A program made the position numbers and the translations under genes. DNA of 64,000 nt from Cyclina sinensis (Eukaryota > Mollusca > Bivalvia > Venerida > Veneridae): positions 35,764,949 to 35,828,948 of the forward strand of contig JAAONU010000008.1 in NCBI GenBank assembly GCA_012932295.1, written 5' to 3'. Positions 1-12,429 of this stretch are shown here, one piece after another. The notes beneath the pieces were generated by a model. That model saw nothing but the letters and a program-made list of their open reading frames with translations, was not told the DNA's origin and searched no databases. Each line of letters begins with the position of its first letter. Position 1 is the stretch's first letter.

Positions 1-420
1 AGATAGTTGTGGTTCTTGTACACTGCATTTCCTTTCACTGTGGTTGACCATTGTATGAAGTTGCATTGAATTCCAACCATTAGTTTTCAAGTTATGCTCC
101 AGACAAAATACAATAACTCTGCAAATACTGAAGAAGGAGTTATGGCCCTTGTACACTGCACTTTCTGTCATTGTGCTCGACCATTGTATGAAGTTGCACT
201 TAATTCCAAGCATTACTTTTCAAGTTATGCTCCGGACAAGGATAAGAATGCAATAAGGGCGGTAACTCTGATGAAAAGCAATGAAGCTCAAAATGTAGAA
301 AATATGCACACTGAACTGCAGTTGTTACTGATCATATATCGTATGTGTGAATTCTGGCCGATATTTACCCAGTGGTGTCAGAGTTGTCCAGACAGAATAC
401 AAACAGCAAAAGGTTAATAT
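1..420. repeat. Tandem repeat, about 135-bp unit, same family as 51340-51830
   Basis: Two to three degenerate units are visible. The phrase 'ttgtacactgca' recurs at about 16 and 150, each time followed by 'ccattgtatgaagttgca' and then 'caagttatgctcc'. The reverse complement of the same phrases forms the array near 51.4-51.8 kb, so this is a dispersed family present in both orientations. Open frames across it are chance frames in repeat DNA. Confidence 0.7.
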
Positions 421-553
421 GTCTGTCCCATAAGGTGGGAGACATAATGATCTTAAACATATTGAGCATCAGGGCTCAAGAAAACCCAAAATTTGCTGGT
501 TTTGACCAAATTTCAGCTTCCTGGATTGATTTTTTTATGTCCAATACTTCTTA

Positions 554-2200
554 AACAAGAGAGCCATGATGGCCCTGGATCACTCACCCGAGTACTAAGC
601 AAACGTAAAAAAAAAACAGTATTACATTTTCTAACTGAAGATTTGTGAGTGCCTGCAAACCAAATATCTAAAATATTAGTCAATAAATAAAGGCTCTATG
701 ACAGAAAGTAGAAAAATATATTATAAGCTGGGGTGATCTTGACCTTGACCCAGTTACCTCAAACCCCACCTTAGGCTAGAGGTCCATGCAAGGATCCTAC
801 ATACCAAATTTCAAAGATATTAGTCTATAGATGAAGTCTTTATAAGGTAAAGTTGATAAATCTATTTTCAGCCTCTGTGACCTTAACCCCAATTTAATGA
901 AAAAGGTTCAGGTGTCTTTATACGAAATATTTAAAATATCAATCGATAAATATAGGCTCTATGACAAAAAGTAGAAAAATCTATTTTAGCCTAAGTGACC
1001 TTGACTTTGTGACCTAAAACACATACCTAAGGGTAGAGATTCTTGCATTTTACCTACATATCAAATATCTTAGATACCAGTTGATAAATGAAGAGTGCAA
1101 AAACCTATTTTTAGCCTTTGTGACCTTGACCTTTATCTAAGTGAATGGCAGAGATTCATACATGGTTCCTTTATACCAAATATCTAAGATATCAGTCAAT
1201 AAATTAAGGCTCTATGATAATAATTCGAAGTCTATTTTAAGCTGCGGGCAGGTCCAATTTTGACCTAGGGGCAAAGATTTGAACAAAGTTGGCAGATGTC
1301 TACCAGGTCATGTAATACATCAAATATCTTAACATAAGGCATTGTGGATACTGAAGGGGAAACTTTTTTGCCATGCAAGTCTTTACAAAAATCAAGTGAC
1401 ACCTGGGACTGGGTCAATTTTGACCACAAGAGTATCATTTGAACAAATGTTGTAGAGGAATTCTAGATGATGATCCATGCAGAACATCGAAGCACTAAGC
1501 CTTCTGGTTTCATAGAAGAAGATTTCCCTATATAAGCCTTTATTAAATCAAGTGACCCCTGGGGAGGAGCCATTTATGACCCCAGGGGCATAATCTTTGT
1601 AGAGAATCTCTAGGTGAACCCATATGCCAAATATCAAATCCCAAAGCATAGTAGTTTCAGACAAGAAGATTTCTGAAGTTTTTCCTATGTATGCCTCTAC
1701 ATAAACAACTGACCCCTGGGAAAGGGTCAATTTTGACTCCGGTCAATTATCTGAACAATCTTGGTAGCGGTCTACTAGACAATACTTTGTGCAAAATTTT
1801 AGGGCCTGGCTTGTGGTTTCATGAAGAAGATTCCTTAAGATTTTCCTACACATTTCTATGTAAAACATGTGACCCTTAGGGCATGGCCAATTTTAACACC
1901 AGGGATATAATTTGAATAAATTTGGTAGAGCACCTCTAGATAATTCACCACGCAAAATATCTAAGCTCTAGGTCTTGTGCTTTCAGACAAGCCATTTTTT
2001 TTTGTTGCCATGTTAACCAGAGTTCTACATGGAATGAAATTATATGAACAATTTTGATAGAACTTCATGCTAGGAATATTCCTGTCAAGTTTCATCAATA
2101 TTGGCCCAGTGGAGATGTCGTTTGAAGAAAAATGTGAACGGACATACGATGTACGATAGATGCTGGACGATGGGCTATCTTAACAGCTCATCTGCACTCT
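554..2200 (-). repeat. Dispersed repeat block with degenerate internal tandem units
   Basis: The block begins with 'agccatgatggccctg', the reverse complement of the right end of the blocks at 17.8-20.0, 21.9-22.7 and 36.7-41.5 kb. It continues as degenerate units of the type 'ccaaatatctaagatatcag...gaccttgacc' (700-1240), then units containing 'gggtcaattttgaccccagg' (1380-1920). It ends near 2190 in a short 'gaacggacatacgatgtacg' stretch typical of the family. No coding signal is seen. Confidence 0.65.
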
Positions 2201-2308
2201 ATGGGTCTTGGACTGATTGAGATTTGAAAATATCCGAAGCTCAGCTGGGAATGTTTCTGTATTTGTTATTTATAGTTAAACTGATTATTGCCCAAGTTTG
2301 GTACTTAC

Positions 2309-2450
2309 TCATTATACCCAGTAAGGAGCAGGGCCACACTCTGCCACTGGTTCTGGGTAACTAACTTGTGAACAACTCTTGTCCACACCCCATCGGATTG
2401 TACCCCATCTGGTATCATCAATCTAGTGTTTAATAATCTCTCCAGACTAT
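2309..2450 (-). CDS. TRANK1: TRANK1-like coding exon 4
   Basis: Acceptor 'cttcttgtag' and donor 'gtaagt' bound a 142-nt exon with an open frame reading SLERLLNTRLMIPDGVQSDG and then WTRVVHKLVTQNQWQSVALL. The entry phase matches exon 3. It ends two bases into a codon, so the gene continues further left. Confidence 0.7.
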
Positions 2451-5400
2451 CTACAAGAAGATGCAACAAAACTTAAGTCACTGTTTTCACTTGGGTTTTT
2501 TTTTGTTCATTGCATGCATATACGGTATATGTAAATTTCAGCAACTTAATAAAAATTCAGGTGTTTCTTACCTATTTCAAGAGAATATGATAGTTTCAGA
2601 TTTCAGTATAACTGTATAAAGAAAATCAACATGAATTTTCTGATTGGAAAAATCTTCACCCATAATAACTTTTAAATGATACGAGAGTCAGAGTAAACGA
2701 TTGATCAACAAACTGATTAATCTGTGTAACAATACTTCACATAATGAATTAGTTGAAATTAACTTTAACCTGCTGGAACCGAAAGTGATTGGCCTTTGCC
2801 ACCAGTATACAGCCAGGCCAGCCTGCACATCCGTGCAGTCTGACCAGGCTCTGTACTGTTGGTAGCTAAATTTTTGTATTTTGATATTGAAATCCCTTAA
2901 ACTTTGAATGAAGTATTCCAAATTCAAAGCTGGACAAATCCATTACAAAAATTCAGCAGGTTCAGGGTTAAAGGGTCACACCCGGCAAATGATGAATGAT
3001 ATACTGCACGGTTACATATTTACTTTCAGCTCATTCATTGTACATGTAAGATAAAATCTAGTTGATAATATAAGGAAGAATATGTATTCAATAATGATTC
3101 TGTATAGCATATATTCACTGAAAGAGGAAATAAACATTTGCAATAAATCACTAACCACTGAATAACTGTATAACACTTCACTAAATATAGACTAACAGCA
3201 TTTAATGCAAACAATTTAACAATTAGAGTTTTTTGACTCATACTTTAATAAGGCACAATATCATTCTAATTTTACAGATTGTGAAGGAGATGAAAAACTC
3301 TATGGGTATGTCTTTGTAATGCACAAAAAAATCTACATGTATGCCAGAGATTCAAATAGTAGATGGTTGTGTATAGGTCTATCAGTAGGCACTCTGAGAG
3401 AATTTTCCAACTGAATTTCAAATAAAAACTGTCCTGTTGCACTTTGATTTCTCTCTGTAACAAAGGAAAATGTTTCAATGCACAAAAAATTATAAAAATG
3501 ATTACCACTTATCGGAGCCTTTGGTACTAGGGTACAGATTTCTGCAAGGAAGTCAACAACGTCATGTTCTTCCCCCTCTCCAATCATAGCCCGTCTCAAT
3601 CCCTCTATAAGGTGAGGCATAGCTCTTTCTATACCTTTGTATCCACCTTTGACTGCCTGGCTGGCCCTCCAATACCCCTAAAATAAACATCATGTCCAAC
3701 ACTCTGTTCATGTTATACTGAGCAAATTCTCCACTCCAGGTGAATTCAGAAAAAGGGACCAGTATGGATTCTTTCAGACAGCCTGAGAGGTAAAATAAAA
3801 TTTTCCAGAGTCTTTTTATCCATAAAACAAATAACATAATAATGAAAAAGACCTTTACCTTGACCCTGAAAAGGTAATTAACTGTAACAACTTCACAGAA
3901 TCACAATTTTGCCACCTAGGACAATATCTAGTTTCCTGTTCCAGATACGTGGTAACACCACTGTTAATCTCACCTTTATGAATGAAGGACATTGTTGGAT
4001 GGCAGCAAGGGCATCATTTTCAGCCTCTTTATATAATCTCATCTTTAAAAAGACCAGTGACCTGTTACATAAAAGTTTGTGGCGCTCCTCTACCATATGA
4101 GGCATCCCTGGGAACACATCCAGCCCCATCAGGGCCATTGAGTACATCCACTCCGCCCCCTTCAGGTCATTCTTTTTGAGAGCAATTTCAGCACTTTGCT
4201 TCAGTTGTAGAATCATGTGATAGGTCTGAAGAGCTGTTAATTATAGAAGCAAAATCAATCTTTAACTAGATGAATAAGGACTGATGAATCTCAAAATAAA
4301 CCATGTTTAAATCAAGAGCAGCATTCCACGGAGACCATTTCTAATATCCCCTCCTCTTTTGGCAGGGGAATGAAAATATAGCATCGTAACCAATAGAAAA
4401 TCCTTTTAAAATATTCACTTTTTATTCAGATGATAACAAGCATGTTAATTTTTTTGTTTTTATAAAAATTCATATGTGCCTAAATAGTTGAGCTGACTGG
4501 GAAAAATCCTAACATCTTTGGGATTTTTCATGATAAAATTGGGAATTTTCAACAGTTTCGTGAATTGGGCAGAGGCCTTTATTCAGACTCTATTCAGTGC
4601 AAAAATAAATCACAGAGAACAGAATGTAATTTATCTGCAGCTGTTGCATAAGGAAAACTGAGTTTTTAAGTAAGATGTAGTTACTTATGAGTAATTCATC
4701 CTTCAAAAAAATACTATCCTCTACAATGTTTTGAAGAATGTGGTGACATTAGTGTAACATCAAGTTAGAAAATATATAGGATTTCCTCATCTTTTTTATA
4801 TATCTCTAAATTCATTGTAAACCGGACAAGCTGTCAGACATATTTTGAACATTCCTACCAAGTTTCATTAACTTCTGTTCAGTGGTACTGGCAATGTAGT
4901 CTAAAGCAAAATGATCACACATGACAACTGAGTCTGATCACAGAGGCTCACCATGAGCGAAGGTGAGCTAAAACATCTCGTTTCACCTCCTGTTCTACAA
5001 ATTCCTAAATACAGATTTGACAAAACATGTACCAAACTTTGCAACACACCTTTTGTTCTAAGAATTTTAAGTCAATTCAAACTAGAGATCTGTCCATAGG
5101 ACACTGACGCCCCCACATTCCATTGTATTGTCACAATTAAAGGACATTAAGGAGTCTAAAAATGCCATTTTTGCTTAATCAGGGGGCACAACTCTTTTCG
5201 ATCTCTAATAAAGTTGTGTCGAAATACCCTGGTGTGTAAGTTCACATGTTGACAACTATTTTTAGAAAATTTCAGGGCTCTTGCAGTTAAACATTTGGAG
5301 TTAAATGTGACACAAGTCTGAATAGGCTCTTGTTTGCTTTATCAGGGGGGCATAAGACTGCCGATTTTCAATAAATTTGCATCAAAATACCAAGGTGCTT

Positions 5401-5728
5401 AATTTCACATACAACTATTTTTAGACAGTTTCATGAGCTACTAGACAGTCAGATCTTTGGTGGCCATTTGGTTAGCATTTTTGACTATGAATCAGCAGAT
5501 GATAGTTTGTTCTCTATCAAGACTGTCTTGATATTACCTTAATGGAAACATTAAATTTGACTTTAGTCATTCAGACTATGGTAGTGTTTTACAAGCATGG
5601 CAATCATGGTACTTACGGTCTGGTGGATAGGGAATGCCTAAGTCCCGGCATAATAAGAAATGCTGTCTTTCCTGTTCATTTCTGGGCCGGAACGTCTGCT
5701 GACCTCCACCTCTAGGCCAGTGAGACAT
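2309..5728 (-). CDS. TRANK1: TRANK1-like TPR protein, 5' end of gene (first four coding exons, runs off left edge)
   Basis: Four minus-strand exons join in frame through GT-AG introns: 5617-5728, 3974-4233, 3506-3677 and 2309-2450. The conceptual product starts MSHWPRGGGQQTFRPRNEQE. It has a TPR pair at about residues 43-140, including the phrase 'LLCNRSLVFLKMRLYKEAEN' followed by a DALAAI...P...K helix pair. After it come a helical stretch ending 'VVDFLAEICTLVP' and the segment 'WTRVVHKLVTQNQWQSVALL'. From knowledge of the family, this order (TPR, then DFL, then a VW...LL...W...LLL segment) matches the N-terminus of TRANK1, whose ankyrin repeats and UvrD-like helicase region would lie left of the window. 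No further exon was recognised in 1-2300. The start is the first ATG after an in-frame splice acceptor ('tttttttag', about 5749), which implies a non-coding upstream exon. The family assignment rests on recalled resemblance and was not searched. Confidence 0.65.
2763..2973. mobile_element. Short inverted-repeat element (MITE) in TRANK1-like intron 3
   Basis: The left end reads 'ctttaacctgctgg' and the right end 'cagcaggttcagggttaaa', an imperfect terminal inverted repeat. The middle is a long imperfect palindrome around 2805-2863, with arms containing 'cagcctgcac' and 'gtgcagtctg'. The sequence style matches a short repeat widespread in bivalve genomes (recalled, not searched). Confidence 0.55.
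3506..3677 (-). CDS. TRANK1: TRANK1-like coding exon 3
   Basis: Acceptor 'ttttag' precedes GYWRASQAVKGGYKGIERAM, completing the TPR unit begun in exon 2. The exon ends VVDFLAEICTLVPKAP. Two overlapping donors ('gtaatc', used here, or 'gtggta' three bases earlier) give the same phase and differ by one codon. Confidence 0.7.
3974..4233 (-). CDS. TRANK1: TRANK1-like coding exon 2 (TPR repeats)
   Basis: Acceptor 'ttaacag' (4234-4240) is chosen over the nearby 'cttcag' because only the former keeps frame with exon 1. The donor is 'gtgaga' at 3973. The 260-nt exon encodes two TPR-like helix pairs ending CPSFIK in phase 0. Confidence 0.75.
4830..5340. repeat. Dispersed repeat fragments in TRANK1-like intron 1
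   Basis: The block contains 'ccaccatgagc'-type and 'ggtgagctaaaa' phrases that end the same repeat family at 41.4 kb, followed by two degenerate units with 'ttagggggcac'-like cores near 5180 and 5345. No coding signal. Confidence 0.4.
5617..5728 (-). CDS. TRANK1: TRANK1-like coding exon 1
   Basis: ATG at 5728-5726, then 37 codons plus one base, with donor 'gtaagt' at 5616-5611. The product ends LGIPYPPD. An acceptor 'tttttttag' lies about 20 bases upstream of the ATG, so the 5' UTR is probably split. A mutated copy of this exon sits at 34037-34146. Confidence 0.65.
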
Positions 5729-6159
5729 GGTCTGTACTGTTTTCAAACCTAAAAAAATAGATATTAAATATTTCTCAGGAAAAGCTAAAGATTTGTTAAC
5801 AGAACAAAAAACATTTTGTCTCCCTACCTTACTGCTATGTGGCAGATAGATTTATTTGTGAATATACATGTCATAATTACAACAAATATCACAGATTGAA
5901 ACGTCACAAAATTACAGCTTCAAAGCACTAATTTTCAGTCACAAATACAGGTATCACAAGTTTCTACTACCCTCATTATTACAAATATAAACTTAAAAGT
6001 ATCACACATTTTGGTTTAACAATTAAGTACAAGAATTTTGAGACATATATTTAACACAGGATAACCCATTAAGTTATTCAACTTATTTCCAATGGGGTCC
6101 TTATGAACTGAAAAGTCAAGATCTCAAAATATTGGCTGGACAAGTTTGAATGTATTATA

Positions 6160-8106
6160 CAGTGGAACTTCTGGAAACCGGACCTTCTAAAATCCAGAAA
6201 CTTCTGAAAACTTAACTATTTTCTTGGAAAATTTCTCCTTCTGTTTTCTATGTAAATCATACTTCTGAAATCTGTCACTTCCGAATTCTGAATTCCAGAC
6301 GATTTTTCCGTAAAATTTAGTTAATATCAATTCAATTTTACTTCCAGTGCAAAAGACAGACAGCAAACCCTGCAGCAAAAATTTCACATCTGTGTCTATT
6401 GTTTACCAATTAGCTGTGATCGCTTTAGAATAACAAATTGTCAATTTATGATCGAAATAAAGCAGAATACTGTATTGTTTCTAATAAGTCCCCTGGGGGC
6501 ATGCATTTTTTCCAAAGTGGGGTGCTAAACAGAACCACTAAATATGCTGTTATTCCGTTTCCAAAAACCAAAAAAATCCGATTTTATTTACCAGGACCTG
6601 TCAAGTAGTCTTTACTCCCATAAAAAACTTTTATAATAAATAATTCAAACTGATTTTAAACTGCACCCACAGTCATTGAAGTTCATATGGTAGTCACCTG
6701 TCACCAAATTTTTATGACATGACCTTGTTGGATTATTGAATTGTCCTCTGCAGTCACATATTAGGTCACATGTCAAAGTTGTGTGTCAGGATTGCTGTGT
6801 ACTTTTAAATGTGATTTCAATTTTATGAATTTCCTTATTTGTTCTGGCTTTTGCTAGATGCGTTGAGGTAAGATTTTCTTTTGGAGAGGGGGGGGGCTAA
6901 TTAGAGGGGGGGACTAATAAGAAACATTACGGTATATTGATAATAAGAGGTGTTTGCTACAAGCAACTTTAAGGATTAAATTGTAATGGGATGTCTTAAA
7001 AAGCATGATTAATTAGCAAACATTGGCCAATGTGTTGGTTCTTGTAATCGGCGACCTTTTTTCAAACTTAAAATTTCAAAGGCGGTTGGTGAAAACAGCA
7101 AAACTGAGCAAATAAAAAGGTCTTAAAATTATCGCTTTTTATGAAATTTTCAACAATTGCATTTGCACATAATATTATATTCAGTACACGCCAGGGGGAA
7201 CTCTCATTTTCCTCGAGGTTGTCGCCAACTACCCAATCCACTGCATTTCAAGGATCCCCACTGCGGACATGGTCACCAAATATCTGCGAACTTTTTCACA
7301 GGTAATTATTCATATCGAGGCTCACACAGTTCCTGATGACATGCATTTCGGCGAATTTTACGCTTTAAAAATATCTATTAAATATATAAAACTCTCATTC
7401 TGATGCATTTGTTTATGAATGCTCCTATTTGTTAATGCAAAGAATGACCATTCAAAGCAATTGCTTCTCGAAACAGCAGACCATATATTCAGATAATAAA
7501 TTGACCGGTTTCCAATTGAGAAGTGTTAAAACTGCTTTCTTATTTAGAGAAAACAGACCCTGCTCTGACATCTGTATCGTCTAGGCGCTTGGCAAAAATT
7601 ATTTATCGATTTTGCTTAATTTATAATAACAAGCGTTTAAAAAATTCAACAATGAAAGTAAACAATAAACGTACACAGCAAATGTGTTTGAAATTTGGTT
7701 TTAATTTTACCAAAAGTCACATAATTGGTAGAAGTAAACTACACAGTTTCATTACAGTCGTTATTCGTTTCATTAAATGTTCAGCTAATCCAGGTGATTT
7801 ATGACCCTAATTTAATTTCGCACTGGTTGTGAAATATCACGGAGATATTTTGTGAAGTCGCAGCGGATATTTCTTTTTCCTTGTCTGTGCAAAAAAGTGG
7901 GAAATGTTGAAAATTTTGCAATATGTTTCCCATGTTACAAACGCTGTTACGCTAAACAATACTGACTGCATTCACTATTATAAAGAACCACTGTTGTTTG
8001 GCACCTGTACTTGTCCAGATCATTCGGACTTCTAAATTCCGGAAACTTCCAAAATCCGAACTTTTTGGCCCGTCCCATGGGTGTTCGGTTTTCGGAAGTT
8101 CCACTG
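6160..8106. mobile_element. Non-autonomous pogo/Tigger-like DNA transposon
   Basis: The ends are inverted: the left begins CAGTGGAACTTC and the right ends GAAGTTCCACTG. Further in, the arms share 'AAACCG' and the 'cttccaaaatccg' type phrase. Each end is flanked by TA (6158-6159 and 8107-8108), the target duplication expected for Tc1/mariner-pogo elements. The CAGTG start is typical of Tigger/pogo. At 1947 bp with no recognisable transposase, it is probably a non-autonomous derivative. It is absent from copy B. Confidence 0.75.
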
Positions 8107-8539
8107 TACTGCAAAGATAGACAACTCTAACTAATTAACTATTCTAGTATGTATTTGGGTTACACTTCTTCACCAATTGTGAAAGTTCTTTGGCAGATTA
8201 GCAAAACAATTTATTATCACAAAGAGAGCTGAGTACATGTAAATGACACATATGTCACAGAACAAACACTGTACATATGTGTAAAAACCTGATATAAGGT
8301 AAAACATGATTTTTCTGGACATTCAGTTTCCCACTGACTCAAAGAAAATCCCAGCATTTTTAAAAACCTTCAATCATTTGCATTTATGTAAAACTGTAAA
8401 TTTATGTAAAATATGAACCTAAAACAAGATGGGTGCTTAGCTGAACACTTGTGTCACCCTCGGATACTTTGTTAGAAAAACTTAAAAGGTAAAGAAGAGC
8501 CTGCTGAAAAAGACAGCGTGCTAGTCCAAGTAGAACAAG

Positions 8540-9460
8540 AGCACTGCTGGGCGGAGCATTATATGCCCGAAGGATGTTTTTTCTAATTATGATGCATTTG
8601 TGATATAAGGGAGGAAACCTTAGACTTTAAACATAAATGATTTGCTTTAAATTTTGAATTTTTTTACCTTTGACCTACTGAATCCAATAGGGGTCATTCA
8701 CTCAATATGTGCAACCATTATATGAATTTTGAAGTCTCTATGACAATTGGTTGTCGGGTTACAGAGTGTAAATGATTGTAAACATTTAGGTCTCTGTAAC
8801 TCTGACCTTTGACACACTGATCTCAAAATGTATAGGGGTCATCCATGTGTGCAATCGTGATATAAAGTTTGAAGTCTCTAAAACAAATGATTGTCAAGTT
8901 ACAATATGGAAACAGTTTTCAATACTATGATCACTGTGACCTTGACCTTTGATCTACTAACCCCAAAATCAATAGGGGTCATTCACTCAATGTGTGCAAC
9001 CATTACATGAATTTTGAAGTCTCTAAGACAAAAGGTTGTCAAGTTACAGAGTGTAAATGATTCTAAACATTTAGTTCACTTTGACATACTGACCCCAAAA
9101 TCAATAGGGGTCATTCACTCAGTGTGTGCAACCTTTATATGAATTCTGAAGTCTCTATGAAAAATTGTTGTCGATTTACAGAGTGTAAATGATTATAAAC
9201 ATTTAGGTCTCTGTGACCCTGACCTTTGACATACTGATCCCAAAATGTTTACAGGTCATCCACTCAATGTGTGCAATCATGATATAAAGTTTGAAGTCTC
9301 GATAACAAACGATTGTCAATTTACATGGCAGAAATGGTTTTCAATGTTAAGGTCACTGTGACATTGACCTTTGATCTACTGACCCCAAAATCAATAGGGT
9401 TCATTCACTCAATGTGTGCAACCATTACTTTAATTTCCAAGTCTTGAGAAACCATAAAGC
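8540..9460. repeat. Tandem repeat, about six units of 135-145 bp
   Basis: The phrase 'aataggggtcattcactca' or a close variant recurs at about 8690, 8835, 8970, 9103, 9250 and 9395. Each is followed by 'tgtgcaaccattatatgaat' and 'gaagtctct'-type phrases. The array carries repeated 'gaccttgacc' and 'gacctttgac' motifs. No coding signal. Confidence 0.8.
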
Positions 9461-9568
9461 TGCTAAAAAGTTGACACTTCATCTGAGACAAGGAAGCCAG
9501 ACTGTTTAAGTAACAAGCATGTCATATGGTGTTTACATACCCTTTTGTAAATGTCTCATAGTGATAAT

Positions 9569-10449
9569 CATACCTGCTATAATTTTTCTGGCCATTTCCG
9601 CGATTTTGATATTGAATTTCCGGGATTTGAGCTGATTTTCCGGGACATACAACAATTCATATACTTTCAATGCCCTACCGTTGGTAGTACACAAAATTGG
9701 ACAGGATTCCGTTTTTAGCGGGAAAAGCCGTGCACGTGTTTCAAATAAACATCAGTACCATCAGTTTCATACCTTTTATTTTAGTTGCAAGAAAATAGTA
9801 ATTGTGTAGCAGTAATCATAAAATAATAACTGTGTACCATTAATTAATTAACATCATAGATTTGTAAACTTAAATTCAAGTTGAATCACGGGCGTTTGAT
9901 GACAGCATCATCTATGCTTCATATTATAAGTATCAGCGCGATTTGATCGAACATTACAATATTCATCACGAATACCTTTTAAACTTACCTTTACTTTGTC
10001 GGACCAATATGTGAAAAACTCAGTTTAATTTTAAGCAGCATCTCTACTGGTACCAAATTCTGACGACAGCAAACAAACCACTAACAAGTTAATTATTTAA
10101 AAATCATAGTCTTTGTCAGCAAGGTCAATGCGCATTTGCATTAAATTTAATTTTAAGTACAGCATCTCTATTAACACCAATTACCGCTGGCGACAGTCTT
10201 TGAAAGGGGCAGATATCTTACAAATTAATTAATGCACCGCAAGTCAATAAATCGATAGCCGATATCGGTCATTTGTTAACTGGTTATCAATGAAACGTGG
10301 TGTATTTGCCGAATTGGAACATATTACTATAACAAATAATTAAAGAATTAGCGGCGTGTCAAAAATTTGACTGGCCTATTCAAAGGTATGCGCATTTTTC
10401 ATGTTTTCCAGGACAATCCTGGACGATCCGGGATGTATGGCAGGTATGG
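9569..10449. mobile_element. Terminal-inverted-repeat element, possibly MULE-like
   Basis: The left end is CATACCTGC and the right end GCAGGTATG, a perfect 9-bp inverted pair with weaker similarity further in ('ttccgggat' and 'atccgggat' types). AGTGATAAT (9560-9568) and ACTGATAAT (10450-10458) form a one-mismatch 9-bp flanking repeat, the size expected for Mutator-like elements. It is about 880 bp long with no transposase and is absent from copy B. Confidence 0.55.
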
Positions 10450-10459
10450 ACTGATAATT

Positions 10460-11350
10460 ATCTTTGATTATAAATATGCCATTTCCTGATCAGATTATAG
10501 ATTAATTACTCAAGTGTCAACTTAATTTCAAATCCAAAATCTATGTTATTCTAAGAATATTTTCTATATATGTCACAAATAAAATTTGTAGTTAGTTAGA
10601 ATTTAGATTTGAAAAAGTAAGAGATGTTCCTCACTAAATAACTGTTACTTTATCCACTCAGCTCAAACTCAACTCAAACGATTTTACAATCGAAATACCT
10701 CGGGCAACATCAATAAGTCACCTAAGAAATAAAATAGTAGGCGCCATATTGAACTATTTTATAATACGAATGGTGTCTGCTAAATTGAAAACATTTCTTA
10801 AAGCCTTTACCTGTATATGCATTGAATTAAAATTTATTTTCATTGTTTGTAATGCATAAGACAAACACTGCTTGAATTCTGCCATGTTTGTTTATATTTT
10901 TTATTACATCCGGGGCAAATTACCATTTGGTGTATTCATACACTTACATACGAGGTCTTTATACGAAGTTGTCGGAAAAGGCCGAGTTGTTACGACTGAT
11001 AATTTTATTTGCATAAAACAAATAACAAGTTTATAGCCATACCAAATAACCAGTTCAGTGATACTGAATAGACGTGCATGTATAAATAATTTAAAGAAGA
11101 GCACTGTAAAGAATTGATCTAAATTAACTTATTTCTTAAACATTCTCTGAAATAAGTTTTGTTGCATTTTTTCTATTAAAAAAGAAAACAACTCATGTAA
11201 TTAGGAGACTCATAATTTTGTTGCAAAATAAATATATTTGGACAAATTTATGATAGTTGCATTTGATGTAGATGACAAAAGATTTCTAAATTTCGTAAGC
11301 ATAGGCCATTGACAATAATAATTCTTTAAGTATTTGTGTCTTAGTTCTCT
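10460..11350. other. No gene recognised
   Basis: AT-rich sequence with frequent stops in all frames. Open frames such as that near 10904-11104 have no recognisable motif. It has no counterpart in copy B. Confidence 0.5.
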
Positions 11351-11353
11351 ATA

Positions 11354-12153
11354 CAGTGGGACCCCGTTATAGTGCTTAGTTGGGGTCCAAGGTTTCAGAC
11401 TGCGATATAAACGGGGTTCCGATATATAACGCGCCTACCGAGATCGTATAGTTGACCTGTTGAATTTGCTAGTATTACCCCACCCACCTATTTAACATGT
11501 AACTGTATCATTGTTAAAGTTAAAACATTCAAAAGAACCAAATTTGTTTGTAAACCACTGAAGATACATTTTGTATAGAGAAAAATATTATTTGGTAAAA
11601 TATTACCTACTTTGTTTAAAAACACAGATAAAAATCGCGTAAGAAAAATGTAAACATAAGCAATTCCCGGAAAAACCGCGGCATAAGCGTTACGAAAGTA
11701 AAACTGTGAAAATCGGTAAGTTACAATGTGTAACACTGCACGTAACTCAAGGTACCTATTTTGATGTGTCTACCCATCGTTCCTGTTTTCTCTGCTCTCG
11801 GCTTGTGTTAGTTACTCAGTTCATCGATGTTTGCCCGTCAGAGCTTCAAATTTTAGGTTTTCATAACAGTTTGATACCTCACTGATCATTGATCAAAACT
11901 AACAAAGGAAGCAGATTAACACCAGACTTTGCATGCTTTTCACACTTTTCCCACCCTAGAGCGTCCTAATTACGTAGTTAATTGTACTTCGCTGACACAT
12001 TAAACAAGCGTTGTTATGGATACAGCATGTAAGATATGCATGTAAAATAATTATGGTCAGTGAAAAATAGGTATGTTTTTTTTTTTGTTTTTTTTTGGGA
12101 GCCATGACCCTTGAGCGTTATACTGAGGTTACCGTTATTACGGGGTCCAAGTG
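11354..12153. mobile_element. Second pogo/Tigger-like non-autonomous transposon
   Basis: The left end is CAGTGGGACCCCGTTATAG. The right end, reverse-complemented, reads CACTTGGACCCCGTAATAAC. TA flanks both ends (11352-11353 and 12154-12155). The 800-bp element lacks a transposase. A different TIR sequence separates it from the element at 6160-8106. Confidence 0.7.
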
Positions 12154-12429
12154 TATTTGGGGCAAAATAACAGTAAATGATATTCATTCTCTAATATATT
12201 CATGTTGCATGATGAACAGACCCTTTGATCTCGTGGCACATTAGTTTATCCTCTGGTTTCTATATTAAGTCTATGTCACATTCTGAAGCGGGCTATAGCA
12301 ATTTTACTTCCAAATACCGTTCTTTTTCAAAAACATGCTTGAACAAACTATATATTCCTAAATATCTAGAATTAACAACATCTGAATACGATCTTTGAAG
12401 AAATTTATCAATTATTCATTGTTTAATCT

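Noticed and set aside
3562..3837. 91-codon minus-strand frame overlapping TRANK1-like exon 3
   Set aside because: It uses another frame across the exon and intron 2. The spliced frame carries the TPR continuation.
8540..9460. CRISPR-like array from regularly spaced repeats
   Set aside because: Units are contiguous, degenerate tandem repeats of 135-145 bp without unique spacers, in a eukaryotic genome.
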